Shown piece by piece: positions 16,224 to 24,460 of a stretch of 64,000 bases of DNA. The notes under the pieces are model-generated. The model was not told where the DNA came from. It saw only the letters and a list, made by a program, of their open reading frames with translations, and did not search any database. This DNA comes from Flavobacterium azizsancarii. GTDB lineage: Bacteria; Bacteroidota; Bacteroidia; Flavobacteriales; Flavobacteriaceae. Every line of letters starts with the position of its first letter. Within the stretch, counting starts at the first letter, position 1. Both the position numbers and the translations under genes were made by a program. The stretch spans positions 1 through 64,000 of the forward strand of contig NZ_JAMZNK010000003.1 of assembly GCF_027980145.1 (NCBI RefSeq). Direction: 5' to 3'.

Positions 16224-17642
16224 ATGAAAATAGAACAAATTTACACCGGATGCCTTGCACAAGGTGCTTATTATATTACTTCAAACGGAGAGGCCGCAAT
16301 TATTGATCCTTTACGAGAAATTCAACCTTACTTAGATCGTTTAGAACGCGATGCCGTAAAACTCAAATACATTTTTGAAACGCATTTTCACGCTGATTTT
16401 GTTTCAGGTCATATCGATTTGAGCAAAGAAACTCAGGCGCCAATTGTTTACGGACCTAATGCGGCTTGTGAATTTGATTGTATTTCTGCCAAAGACGGAC
16501 AAGAATTCAAAGTGGGAAATATTACGATTAAAGCGTTGCATACTCCGGGTCATACCATGGAAAGCACGACGTATTTGCTGATTGATGAAAACGGAAAAGA
16601 TCACGCCATTTTCTCTGGAGACACATTATTTATTGGCGATGTTGGTCGTCCGGACTTGGCTCAAAAAGCAGCCGGAATGACGCAAGATCAATTGGCAGGA
16701 ATTTTATATCATTCGTTAAGAGATAAAATCATGACTCTTGCAGATGATGTTATCGTTTATCCTGCGCATGGTGCAGGAAGCGCTTGCGGGAAAAACATGA
16801 GTAAAGAAACCGTTTCGACTATTGGTAATCAAAAAGCAACCAATTATGCTTTGCGTGCGAACATGACGGAAGCTGAATTCATCAGCGAAGTTACTGAAGG
16901 ATTATTACCTCCTCCAGCTTATTTTAGTATGAATGTGGCAATGAATAAAGGCGGTTACGAAAGTTTTGAATCGGTTTTGCATAACGGAATGAAAGCGATT
17001 GATGTAAAAGATTTTGAGGCTGTTGCCGAAGAAACGGGAGCATTGATTCTGGACACCAGAAAAAGTGCCGATTTCTATAAAGGATTTATTCCGCAATCTA
17101 TCAACATTGGGATCAATGGTGATTTTGCACCGTGGGTAGGAACTTTGGTTGCCGATGTAAAACAGCCTATAATATTAGTTACAGAAGCTGGTCTTGAAGA
17201 AGAAACAGTAACACGTTTAAGCCGTGTTGGTTTTGATTCGATTATTGGACATCTTGACGGTGGTTTTGAAGCTTGGGAAAAAGCTGGTCTTGAAACTGAT
17301 AAAGTTAACCGAATTTCAGCAGAACAATTTGCCAGTCAATTTAAAATTGAAGAAGATAAAGTAATCGACATTCGTAAAGAAACCGAATATAGCGCAGAAC
17401 ATATTGACGATGCTTACAATAAACCGCTTGCTTTTATTAATGACTGGGTAAAAGACATTGACCCAAATGAACATTTTTATTTGCATTGCGCCGGCGGATA
17501 TCGAAGTATGATAGCAGCTTCTATATTACAAGCCCGCGGTTTTAGAAATTTTACCGAAATCGAAGGTGGTTTTGGAGCAATCGCAAAAACCAATATTCCA
17601 AAATCAGATTTCGTTTGCCAGAGCAAGGTTTTGAAAGCATAA
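16224..17642 (+). CDS. CstB-like persulfide dioxygenase-rhodanese fusion
   Basis: A 472-residue cytoplasmic protein with three parts. Residues about 1-240 are a metallo-beta-lactamase fold with the Fe/Zn site THFHADFVSGH (His54, His56, Asp58, His63), LHTPGHT and YPAHGAGS. Residues about 265-360 are a rhodanese fold without an active cysteine. Residues about 370-470 are a second rhodanese with Cys422 in HCAGGYRS. This order matches CstB, which oxidises persulfides and yields thiosulfate from sulfide stress. The ATG at 16224 is used because an upstream ATG at 16149 lies in the promoter. It heads an operon with the two YeeE-type genes and has a Crp/Fnr-like operator. Confidence 0.85.
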   Translation: MKIEQIYTGCLAQGAYYITSNGEAAIIDPLREIQPYLDRLERDAVKLKYIFETHFHADFVSGHIDLSKETQAPIVYGPNAACEFDCISAKDGQEFKVGNITIKALHTPGHTMESTTYLLIDENGKDHAIFSGDTLFIGDVGRPDLAQKAAGMTQDQLAGILYHSLRDKIMTLADDVIVYPAHGAGSACGKNMSKETVSTIGNQKATNYALRANMTEAEFISEVTEGLLPPPAYFSMNVAMNKGGYESFESVLHNGMKAIDVKDFEAVAEETGALILDTRKSADFYKGFIPQSINIGINGDFAPWVGTLVADVKQPIILVTEAGLEEETVTRLSRVGFDSIIGHLDGGFEAWEKAGLETDKVNRISAEQFASQFKIEEDKVIDIRKETEYSAEHIDDAYNKPLAFINDWVKDIDPNEHFYLHCAGGYRSMIAASILQARGFRNFTEIEGGFGAIAKTNIPKSDFVCQSKVLKA

Positions 17643-17650
17643 CTTTTATT

Positions 17651-17831
17651 TTACCATTAAGATATTAAGAGAATTAAGTTGCTGGCTTTTAAAAATGAAG
17701 TTTAAAGCATAAATTGAACGTAAAATTTAACCATTAAGACATTAAGTTTATCAGGCAAATTATTCTTAATCTTTCTTTATCAAGACTCATTAAGTTGCTA
17801 CATCTTAATCTCCTTAATATCTTAATGGTAA
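17651..17831. repeat. CATTAAG foldback element, copy 3
   Basis: A perfect 19-bp inverted repeat: TTACCATTAAGATATTAAG (17651-17669) and its exact complement (17813-17831). A nested internal copy begins at 17728. It fills the space between the cstB-like gene and the first yeeE-type gene and would form a large cruciform or mRNA hairpin within the operon. Confidence 0.75.
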
Positions 17832-17862
17832 AAAAATTAAAAATCTAATTTTAAAATAAATT

Positions 17863-18432
17863 ATGACTCTATTAGAAATTTTAAAAGAACCTTGGCCTTG
17901 GTACGTTTCAGGTCCGTTAATTGGGTTAACAGTTCCTATTTTATTGATTATCGGGAATAAATCTTTCGGGATTAGTTCTTCGCTTCGTCATATTTGCGCA
18001 GCTTGTATTCCGGCAAATATTTCATTCTTTAAATACGACTGGAAAAAAGAAAGCTGGAATCTATTCTTCGTTTTCGGAATTTTCCTTGGCGGAGTTATCG
18101 CGTCGCATTTTTTAGCCAATCGAAATCCGGTTGAAATTACACCACAGCTTTCTGAGCAATTAGCGACATACGGAATCACCGATCATTCAGGATTATTGCC
18201 AGCACAGCTTTTTTCATGGGAAAGTTTATTCACGCTTCGTGGATTTATCATGATCGTCGTTGGAGGATTCTTGGTTGGTTTTGGTACGCGTTATGCAGGC
18301 GGCTGTACCAGCGGTCATGCGATTATGGGAATTTCAAATTTGCAATGGCCTTCATTAGTAGCAACAATTTGCTTTATGATTGGCGGTTTTATTATGTCTC
18401 TTTTGATTTTACCTTATATTCTTTCACTTTAA
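17863..18432 (+). CDS. YeeE/YedE family transporter, first half
   Basis: A 189-residue inner-membrane protein with about four to five hydrophobic segments. It carries the GTRYAGGCTSGHAIMG motif, one of the two cysteine motifs that line the thiosulfate path in YeeE/TsuA-type transporters. Full-length YeeE proteins contain two such halves; here the second half is the next gene. Together they should import or export a small sulfur compound, probably thiosulfate made by the CstB-like enzyme (inference). It is preceded by a foldback element and followed by its partner 10 bp later. Confidence 0.85.
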   Translation: MTLLEILKEPWPWYVSGPLIGLTVPILLIIGNKSFGISSSLRHICAACIPANISFFKYDWKKESWNLFFVFGIFLGGVIASHFLANRNPVEITPQLSEQLATYGITDHSGLLPAQLFSWESLFTLRGFIMIVVGGFLVGFGTRYAGGCTSGHAIMGISNLQWPSLVATICFMIGGFIMSLLILPYILSL

Positions 18433-18442
18433 AATTTCAAAA

Positions 18443-18922
18443 ATGAATAATTTAGAAAACAAAAACACAGACACTGAAGGAACCAACGGAAGTCAATTCA
18501 AAGATTCGGGATTCTCGAACCTAAAATATATGTTGGTCGGAATTCTTTTTGGAATTGTATTCGTAAAAGCCGAAATCATCAGCTGGTATCGCATTCAGGA
18601 AATGTTTCACTTGCAATCCTTTTTTATGTATGGCGTAATTGGCAGTGCCGTTGTGGTTGGACTTATATCTGTTCAGATCATTAAAAGATTTAATATCAAA
18701 ACCCTTCAGGGAGAAAAAATAGAAATTCAGCCTAAAACCTTTAATAAAGGACAAATTTACGGCGGACTTTTATTTGGTTTTGGATGGGCAATTACCGGAG
18801 CTTGTCCCGGACCACTTTTTGCGCAAATTGGAACTGGAGTTACTGTAATTGTTGTGACTTTAATAAGTGCCATTTTAGGAACGTGGGTTTACGGTTTCTT
18901 TAAGGACAAACTTCCTCATTAA
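18443..18922 (+). CDS. YeeE/YedE family transporter, second half (DUF6691-like)
   Basis: A 159-residue membrane protein with four hydrophobic segments after a polar N-terminus of about 25 residues. The second cysteine motif of the YeeE fold is present as FGWAITGACPGPLFAQIG. It likely assembles with the preceding gene product into one transporter. Last gene of the cstB-like operon, ending at a strong hairpin terminator at 18944-18975. Confidence 0.85.
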   Translation: MNNLENKNTDTEGTNGSQFKDSGFSNLKYMLVGILFGIVFVKAEIISWYRIQEMFHLQSFFMYGVIGSAVVVGLISVQIIKRFNIKTLQGEKIEIQPKTFNKGQIYGGLLFGFGWAITGACPGPLFAQIGTGVTVIVVTLISAILGTWVYGFFKDKLPH

Positions 18923-18943
18923 ATATATTTTTTAATATAAATC

Positions 18944-18976
18944 AAACCCGACAAGTTTAAAAACTAGTCGGGTTTT
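18944..18976 (+). terminator. Terminator of the cstB-yeeE operon
   Basis: Stem AAACCCGAC/GTCGGGTTT (18944-18952 with 18967-18975), followed by a T-rich tract. A related but imperfect copy of the same word follows glpD near 20640. Confidence 0.85.
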
Positions 18977-18986
18977 GTTTTTTCCT

Positions 18987-18994
18987 TATGTTTG
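18987..18994 (+). promoter_or_regulatory. glpD: -7 element of glpD
   Basis: TATGTTTG matches TAnnTTTG and lies 45 bases upstream of the ATG at 19040. It overlaps an in-frame upstream start at 18992, which argues against that start. Confidence 0.5.
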
Positions 18995-19039
18995 TTATTA
19001 GAAATAAACGCCTTCAAAAAGAAATCTAAGAATTACAAT

Positions 19040-20617
19040 ATGAAACGTTCAGAACAGTTATCGACTTTAAAAAACACTAAAAAGTGGGATGTTATTGTAA
19101 TAGGCGGCGGAGCAAGCGGACTAGGAACTGCTCTTGATGCCGCGAGCAGGGGATACAAAACTATTCTGGTCGAAGCAGTAGATTTCGCAAAAGGAACTTC
19201 TAGCAGAAGTACAAAATTAGTTCATGGCGGCGTACGCTATTTAGAACAAGGCGATTTGCACTTGGTACGGGAAGCACTAAAAGAGCGGGGCTTAATGGCT
19301 CAGAATGCAGGTCATTTAGTCAAAAATCAATCTTTTGTGATTCCGAATTATAATTGGTGGGGCGGTTCTTTTTATACTATCGGATTAAAATTTTACGACT
19401 TACTGGCGGGCAGTTTAAGTTTAGGAAGTTCAAAATATATTTCGAAGAAAAAAACAATAGAAATGTTGCCTAACGTAGAAGAAGACGGTTTAAGAAGTGG
19501 TGTTATTTATCACGATGGGCAATTTGATGATTCGCGTCTGGCTATTAACCTTGCGCAAACAGCTGTCGAAAAAGGTGCTTGCCTTTTAAACTATACAAAA
19601 GTTGTCGCTTTATTAAAAGACGATAAAAACCAGATAACTGGTGTTCGGGTTTCAGATCAGGAAACGGGAGACAAATATGATCTAAAAGGATCTGCGATAA
19701 TCAATGCAACTGGCGTTTTTACAAATGCCATAATGAAATTAAACGATACGGTTTATAAAAAATATATCGTACCGAGTCAGGGAATTCATCTTGTTTTTGA
19801 TAAATCATTTTTACCGGGTGATCATGCCTTGATGATTCCAAAAACAAGTGACGGACGTGTATTGTTTGCGGTACCGTGGCATAATCGAATCGTTGTTGGG
19901 ACAACTGATACTCTCATCAAAAAACAAAGTTTAGAACCTATTGCTTTAGAAAGCGAAATTGAATTTGTACTTAAAACAGCACAACGTTTTTTGGCAAAAA
20001 AGCCTAGCAGAGGTGATGTTTTATCTGTGTTTGCAGGTTTGCGCCCTTTGGCGGCTCCAAAAGAAGAAGGAAAAAGTACTAAAGAGGTTTCCAGAAGTCA
20101 TAAAATCATTGTTTCAGAAACCGGACTAATTACGATTACGGGAGGAAAATGGACTACTTACAGAAAAATCGCCGAAGACATTATAAATAAAGCCATTAGT
20201 ACAGGTAAACTAATTAAAAAACAATGTGTTACGCAACATCTTGCTATTCATGGAAACAAAGTCACTACAACTTTAGACAGAGAAAATCATTTGTATATCT
20301 ATGGTTCTGATATTGCTAAAATAATCGAATTGCAACTGAACAATCCTGAACTAAACGAAAAATTACATCCCGATCATGAGTTTACCATGGCAGAAGTTGT
20401 ATTGGCGATTCGATATGAAATGGCCAGAACGGTAGACGATATTCTGGCAAGACGTGTTCGGTTACTGTTTTTAGACGCCAGAGCTGCAATTCAATCTTCA
20501 GAAAAAGTGGCGAAACTAATTGCAAAAGAACTTGGACACGATGATACCTGGATAAAAAAAGAGGTTTTAAACTTTAAAGAGATCTCAAAAGGATTTCTTT
20601 TATCTGAATTTCAATAA
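19040..20617 (+). CDS. glpD: FAD-dependent glycerol-3-phosphate dehydrogenase/oxidase
   Basis: A 525-residue flavoprotein that oxidises glycerol-3-phosphate to dihydroxyacetone phosphate, passing electrons to quinone or oxygen at the inner membrane. The FAD-binding Rossmann motif WDVIVIGGGASGLGTALDAA is at about 15-34. SSRSTKLVHGGVRYLEQGD near 55-75 is diagnostic for GlpD, as are DGRVLFAVPW and the GGKWTTYR stretch. The C-terminal helical domain is intact. A stand-alone gene; no glpK or glpF is visible nearby. Confidence 0.92.
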   Translation: MKRSEQLSTLKNTKKWDVIVIGGGASGLGTALDAASRGYKTILVEAVDFAKGTSSRSTKLVHGGVRYLEQGDLHLVREALKERGLMAQNAGHLVKNQSFVIPNYNWWGGSFYTIGLKFYDLLAGSLSLGSSKYISKKKTIEMLPNVEEDGLRSGVIYHDGQFDDSRLAINLAQTAVEKGACLLNYTKVVALLKDDKNQITGVRVSDQETGDKYDLKGSAIINATGVFTNAIMKLNDTVYKKYIVPSQGIHLVFDKSFLPGDHALMIPKTSDGRVLFAVPWHNRIVVGTTDTLIKKQSLEPIALESEIEFVLKTAQRFLAKKPSRGDVLSVFAGLRPLAAPKEEGKSTKEVSRSHKIIVSETGLITITGGKWTTYRKIAEDIINKAISTGKLIKKQCVTQHLAIHGNKVTTTLDRENHLYIYGSDIAKIIELQLNNPELNEKLHPDHEFTMAEVVLAIRYEMARTVDDILARRVRLLFLDARAAIQSSEKVAKLIAKELGHDDTWIKKEVLNFKEISKGFLLSEFQ

Positions 20618-20637
20618 AGTTTATTTTTAATAATTAT

Positions 20638-20672
20638 CGAACCCGACAGGTTTAAAAATCGGTCAGGTTTCT
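20638..20672 (+). terminator. Hairpin downstream of glpD
   Basis: AACCCGAC pairs with GTCAGGTT across a short AT loop with one mismatch. It is followed shortly by a T-rich tract and resembles the stronger terminator at 18944-18976. Confidence 0.5.
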
Positions 20673-20681
20673 GCTTTTTTT

Positions 20682-20735
20682 TATTGCGTGAGGGATAAAA
20701 GCTTGCTACCGAAGTAGCGCGCAGAGCCCGACAGC
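20682..20735. repeat. GCGTT...AACGC-type element, short inverted copy
   Basis: TTGCGTGAGGGATAAAAGC and the following GAGCCCGACAGC match the two ends of the elements at 10219 and 32080, read from the opposite strand and with most of the middle missing. The rest of the 20618-20980 gap holds no gene besides the marR control region. Confidence 0.5.
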
Positions 20736-20920
20736 ATTTAAGAAAGAGTAAAAAAAGTAACCCCTTCAGAATTACTTTCTAAAATGGATTAGTTTAAACA
20801 ATCGTTAAATATCATGATAGCAATGTTTTAATTTAAAAAAATACATTATTTTTATACTAATTATATAGGGTTTATATATCTTCAATTTAGCTCTAACTCA
20901 ATTAACAAAAAATTAACACA

Positions 20921-20968
20921 ACATTTGTATATACAACTATTAAAAGATATACATTTGTATATACAAAT
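20921..20968 (+). promoter_or_regulatory. Two MarR-type operators overlapping the marR promoter
   Basis: The 16-base word ACATTTGTATATACAA occurs at 20921-20936 and 20951-20966, exactly 30 bp apart. Each contains the perfect palindrome TTGTATATACAA; the second extends to a 16-bp palindrome (20953-20968). The -7 element TACATTTG (20950-20957) lies within the second site, so binding there would block transcription. Confidence 0.7.
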
Positions 20969-20983
20969 TAGACACTTACGACT

Positions 20984-21445
20984 ATGACAATTGAAGAGGT
21001 TATAAAAAGTACAGTTAAGATGGATAATGCGAAAAAAGTTATTCTGAATATCATGTACACGCAAAACGTGATTCTGGATCATTTCAACGAGTTGATAAAA
21101 CCGTATGATTTATCCGGAGAACAATATAATGTGTTACGTATATTAAGAGGACAAAAAGGAAATCCTGCTAATATGTGTGTAATACAGGAACGAATGCTGG
21201 CGAAAACGAGTAATACAACCCGATTAGTAGATAAACTGCTCTTGAAGGATTTTGTTACCAGAAATGTTTGCCCCGGCAATAGACGTAAAATTGAAGTTTT
21301 GATCACCCAAAAGGGATTAGATGTTTTGAAAGAATTAGACCCGAAGGTGGATGAACATGAACGTGCATTTGCTGAGAATATAAGTCCTGAAGAATTAGAA
21401 TTATTAAATAAATTATTAGAAAAATACAGAACCCAACAAAATTAA
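20984..21445 (+). CDS. MarR family transcriptional regulator
   Basis: A 153-residue winged-helix repressor. The DNA-binding region reads GEQYNVLRILRG followed by LAKTSNTTRLVDKLLLKDFVTR and the wing RRKIEVLITQKGLDVL (about 90-115). Dimerising helices are at both ends. Cysteines at NMCVIQ and NVCPGN could respond to oxidants or electrophiles (inference). Two identical palindromes overlap its own promoter, pointing to autorepression. It is followed by a nitroreductase only four bases downstream and a YceI gene, so it probably controls that operon. Confidence 0.87.
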   Translation: MTIEEVIKSTVKMDNAKKVILNIMYTQNVILDHFNELIKPYDLSGEQYNVLRILRGQKGNPANMCVIQERMLAKTSNTTRLVDKLLLKDFVTRNVCPGNRRKIEVLITQKGLDVLKELDPKVDEHERAFAENISPEELELLNKLLEKYRTQQN

Positions 21446-21449
21446 TATT

Positions 21450-22082
21450 ATGAGCACATTATTAGACAATCTAAATTGGAGATATGCGACCAAAAAATTT
21501 GACGCAACAAAAAAAATATCTTCAGCAGATTTAAATACTTTAAAAGAAGCGGTTAGATTAAGTGCTTCTTCATACGGATTACAGCCTTATAAAGTTATTA
21601 TCGTAGAAAATCCGGAAATTAGAGAAAAGCTAAAAGCAGCTGCTTACGGGCAAACTCAAATTACAGATTCGTCTCAATTGTTTATTTTTGCAAATGACTT
21701 AAACGCAGGAGCAGAATCTGTAGATGCATACATCAAAAACATTAGCGAAACAAGAGGTGTTCCTGCTGATGCTTTGGCTGGATTTGCAGATATGATGAAA
21801 GGTACAATTGCTAATTTATCGCAAGAGGCTAAAAACATCTGGACAGCAAAACAAACTTATATCGCTTTAGGAACTTTATTAAGCGCTGCATCTGAATTAA
21901 AAATCGATGCAACACCAATGGAAGGATTTAATGCTGCAGCATTCAATGAAATCTTAGGTTTAGACAAACTAGGTCTAAACGCGTCAGTAATTGCTACTGT
22001 AGGTTACAGACATGGTGAAGATGATACGCAACACTACAAAAAAGTCAGAAAATCAAACGAGGAATTATTTATCACTATATAA
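21450..22082 (+). CDS. Nitroreductase family NAD(P)H oxidoreductase
   Basis: A 210-residue FMN-dependent oxidoreductase of the NfsB/YfkO type, reducing nitroaromatics, quinones or related electrophiles. NWRYATKKFDATKKIS at the N-terminus, RLSASSYGLQPYKVIIV in the FMN-binding region and ATVGYRHGEDDTQ near the C-terminus fit the family well. The start lies four bases after the marR stop, so translation is likely coupled. Control by the MarR protein would make it an inducible detoxification enzyme (inference). Confidence 0.88.
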   Translation: MSTLLDNLNWRYATKKFDATKKISSADLNTLKEAVRLSASSYGLQPYKVIIVENPEIREKLKAAAYGQTQITDSSQLFIFANDLNAGAESVDAYIKNISETRGVPADALAGFADMMKGTIANLSQEAKNIWTAKQTYIALGTLLSAASELKIDATPMEGFNAAAFNEILGLDKLGLNASVIATVGYRHGEDDTQHYKKVRKSNEELFITI

Positions 22083-22113
22083 TTATTATTAATCCACAAT
22101 CAATTTAAACAAC

Positions 22114-22680
22114 ATGAAAAATTTAAAAACAATTGCAATAGCATTATTCGTAGCAGCGGCTAGTATTTCAGTAAATGCTCAAACTAAAAAAATCGACGTT
22201 AAAGCAAGTACTATCAAATGGGTAGGAAAAAAAGTAACTGGAGAACACTCTGGAACTGTAAATTTTAAAGACGGTGCTGTAGTTTTTAAAGGAAAAAAAT
22301 TAACTGGTGGTAGCTTTACTGTTGACATGACTTCATTGACTTCTACAGATTTAACTGGAGAATACCAAGGGAAATTGAATGGTCACCTGAAAGCTGACGA
22401 TTTCTTTGGAACTGATAAATTCCCAACTGCAAAATTAGTTTTCAAAACTATCAGTACTAAATCTACTGACGTTTATGCTGTAACTGCTGATTTAACTATT
22501 AAAGGAATTACTAAACCTGTAACTTTTGATATCACTGTAGCTGGAAATACTGCTACAACAGCTTTCAAAGTTGACAGAACTAAATACGATATCAAATACA
22601 ACTCTGGTAACTTCTTCGAAAACTTAGGAGACAAAACTATCAATGATGATTTCGAATTAACTGTTGCTTTAAAATTCTAA
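22114..22680 (+). CDS. YceI family periplasmic lipid-binding protein
   Basis: A 188-residue exported protein with a signal peptide ending near SVNAQ. The YceI beta-barrel follows: STIKWVGKKVTGEHSGTVNF, TVDMTSLTSTDL, HLKADDFFGTDKFPTAKLVF and LTIKGITKPVTFDI. YceI proteins bind isoprenoid or polyprenyl-like chains in the periplasm. Last gene of the marR operon, ending at the hairpin at 22719-22750. Its exact ligand is unknown. Confidence 0.9.
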   Translation: MKNLKTIAIALFVAAASISVNAQTKKIDVKASTIKWVGKKVTGEHSGTVNFKDGAVVFKGKKLTGGSFTVDMTSLTSTDLTGEYQGKLNGHLKADDFFGTDKFPTAKLVFKTISTKSTDVYAVTADLTIKGITKPVTFDITVAGNTATTAFKVDRTKYDIKYNSGNFFENLGDKTINDDFELTVALKF

Positions 22681-22718
22681 TATTTTAAATTCGCATACAA
22701 TTCTTATTATTATAAAAA

Positions 22719-22750
22719 AAACCCCATTGGTTCTAAAACTATTGGGGTTT
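22719..22750 (+). terminator. Terminator of the marR-nitroreductase-yceI operon
   Basis: An 8-bp stem AAACCCCA/TGGGGTTT (22719-22726 with 22743-22750), followed by CTTTTT. Confidence 0.8.
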
Positions 22751-22889
22751 CTTTTTACACTAATTTCAAAAAGATAACATTCTTAATAGTAGCGTAACGC
22801 TTTCGTAATAGCATATAAGACTTTGATTAACATTCGCCTTCTAATTTTGGACTCATTAAAAAACAAAACTAGAAATCAACATCATAGTT

Positions 22890-24170
22890 ATGAAAACAAA
22901 AGTACGTATTGCAATTATTATGCTTCTAAGCACTTTTTTTATACAAGCACAACAACAAGTTAAAGGGATTATTGGCAACACTAACTGGATGAGCAACTGG
23001 ACGAATTTTAAACCTGCCAATACTGAATATAATGAGGCGACAAATATTATTGCCGGAACTATTGACAAAGACACTAAACTATTAAAACGAAATACGTATC
23101 AATTAGTTGGGGTTGTTTATGTAACCAAAAATGCAGTTTTGACTATAGAACCCGGAACGGTTATTCGTGGAGATGATAAAACTTGTGGAACTCTCGTTAT
23201 TACCAATGGTTCGAAAATTATTGCCGAAGGTCTTGAAACTGATCCTATTGTTTTTACATCAAATAAAGAAATTACAGAAAGAAAACCCGGCGACTGGGGC
23301 GGAATTATCATTTTAGGGAAAGCTCCTATAAATACCATTGGAGGCATACACACTTTACCTTTTGATCTTGAACCTATGCTAAATCATTACGGTGGTCAGG
23401 ATACCGAAGACAATTCAGGTATCTTAAAATATGTTCGAATAGAATATTCCGGACGAAAGCTTAGCGCCGCCAAAGAACTTAACGGACTTTCGCTAGCGGG
23501 TGTTGGAAGAAAAACAATTTTGAGTAATATTCAGATTAGTTATTCTAATGATGATTCTTTTGAATGTTATGGTGGCGATTTAAACATGACTAACCTCGTT
23601 TCATACAGAACTACAGACGATGATTTTGATTTTACACAAGGTGCCCAAATTAATATAAGCAATAGTATTGCTATTCGCCACCCATTTTCATCAGATGTTT
23701 CAGGGTCCAGATGTTTTGAAGTAGACTCCTATGATAAAATTGGAAACACGGATATGTCTAAAAAACTGACTAAGATAAATGCCAATAACATTACATTAGT
23801 TAATCTGGAAGAGAACAATCAAGGTCTTGTAAGAGAATCTGTTTACGTAAGAGAAAATACTTTTTTTAATCTAACAAATAGTATTATTTCAGGCTTTAGT
23901 CCTTTTGTTTTACTAGAAGGAAATATTGGAAATGGAGATGTAAACTTATCTAAAATCACATTCAAAAATCTAATCGTTAACAGCTGCAATGGCGGAATTA
24001 CGAGTGAAGCAGGTGGTGCAAATCAGGCTATTCAGCAATTTTACAGTAATCCTGATTTTCAAATTGGTTTTACAAAAGTTAAAAACAGTGAACTGTTTAC
24101 AACGCCTAATATCAAAGGAAATCCAGATTTTAGAGTGAACCAAAACAATACAATTGCAATTGGAAATTAG
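22890..24170 (+). CDS. Exported right-handed beta-helix-like protein
   Basis: A 426-residue protein with a signal peptide (ends FFIQAQQ). The body carries repeating beta-strand signatures such as VVYVTKNAVLTIEPGTVIRG, GTLVITNGSKIIAEG, PIVFTSN and KPGDWGGIIILGKAP, typical of a large Bacteroidetes family of exported beta-helix proteins that is sometimes misnamed as a transporter. No catalytic residues, lipobox or T9SS sorting tail were recognised. It stands alone between the yceI terminator and the trp leader. Function unknown; surface or periplasmic location is inferred. Confidence 0.72.
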   Translation: MKTKVRIAIIMLLSTFFIQAQQQVKGIIGNTNWMSNWTNFKPANTEYNEATNIIAGTIDKDTKLLKRNTYQLVGVVYVTKNAVLTIEPGTVIRGDDKTCGTLVITNGSKIIAEGLETDPIVFTSNKEITERKPGDWGGIIILGKAPINTIGGIHTLPFDLEPMLNHYGGQDTEDNSGILKYVRIEYSGRKLSAAKELNGLSLAGVGRKTILSNIQISYSNDDSFECYGGDLNMTNLVSYRTTDDDFDFTQGAQINISNSIAIRHPFSSDVSGSRCFEVDSYDKIGNTDMSKKLTKINANNITLVNLEENNQGLVRESVYVRENTFFNLTNSIISGFSPFVLLEGNIGNGDVNLSKITFKNLIVNSCNGGITSEAGGANQAIQQFYSNPDFQIGFTKVKNSELFTTPNIKGNPDFRVNQNNTIAIGN

Positions 24171-24266
24171 ACAATTAAACCTATCCAAGGAATGAAATTT
24201 AACAAATTTTAAAAATTAGAAAAGTTTTTTTTGAAATTTTATGTATTCTAATTCAAATTACATTTA

Positions 24267-24274
24267 TATCTTTG
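24267..24274 (+). promoter_or_regulatory. -7 element of the trp operon
   Basis: TATCTTTG matches TAnnTTTG and lies 17 bases upstream of the leader peptide ATG at 24292, giving a very short leader before the peptide. Confidence 0.6.
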
Positions 24275-24291
24275 TCCCATCAAAATAAAAT

Positions 24292-24348
24292 ATGAAAACA
24301 ATAATAAACAATACTTGGTGGTGGAAGAATTTACGTCAAACGTCGTGA
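24292..24348 (+). CDS. trpL: trp leader peptide (three consecutive Trp codons)
   Basis: An 18-residue frame, MKTIINNTWWWKNLRQTS, with TGG-TGG-TGG at 24316-24324 and a TGA stop at 24346-24348. It sits between the trp promoter and a strong hairpin directly before trpE. Three Trp codons in 18 would be very unlikely by chance. It is the sensor of a ribosome-mediated attenuator: scarcity of charged tRNA-Trp stalls the ribosome here. Confidence 0.9.
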   Translation: MKTIINNTWWWKNLRQTS

Positions 24349-24418
24349 ACAAAGCTTCCTATGGTACTGTAAAACTATAAATATAAAAGGCTTGTCATCA
24401 CGACAAGCCTTTTTTTTT
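24342..24418 (+). promoter_or_regulatory. trp attenuator: antiterminator pairing and terminator hairpin
   Basis: The terminator pairs AAAAGGCTTGTC (24385-24396) with 24402-24413 around a 5-base loop and ends in T9. The word GTCGTGA (24342-24348), which includes the leader stop codon, is complementary to TCACGAC (24398-24404) in the loop and 3' arm. A ribosome stalled at the Trp codons leaves 24342-24348 free to break the terminator; a ribosome at the stop codon covers it and termination follows. An additional GGAAG/CTTCC pairing (24323-24327 with 24355-24359) could form a pause hairpin. Confidence 0.85.
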
Positions 24419-24460
24419 GGTCAAAACTTAAAATAAATTAAAAACTAAAAACAACATACT

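Noticed and set aside
17863..18922. Frameshifted single yeeE gene
   Set aside because: The two frames are separated by a clean stop, a 10-bp spacer and a proper ATG with a polar N-terminus; split YeeE pairs are a known arrangement.
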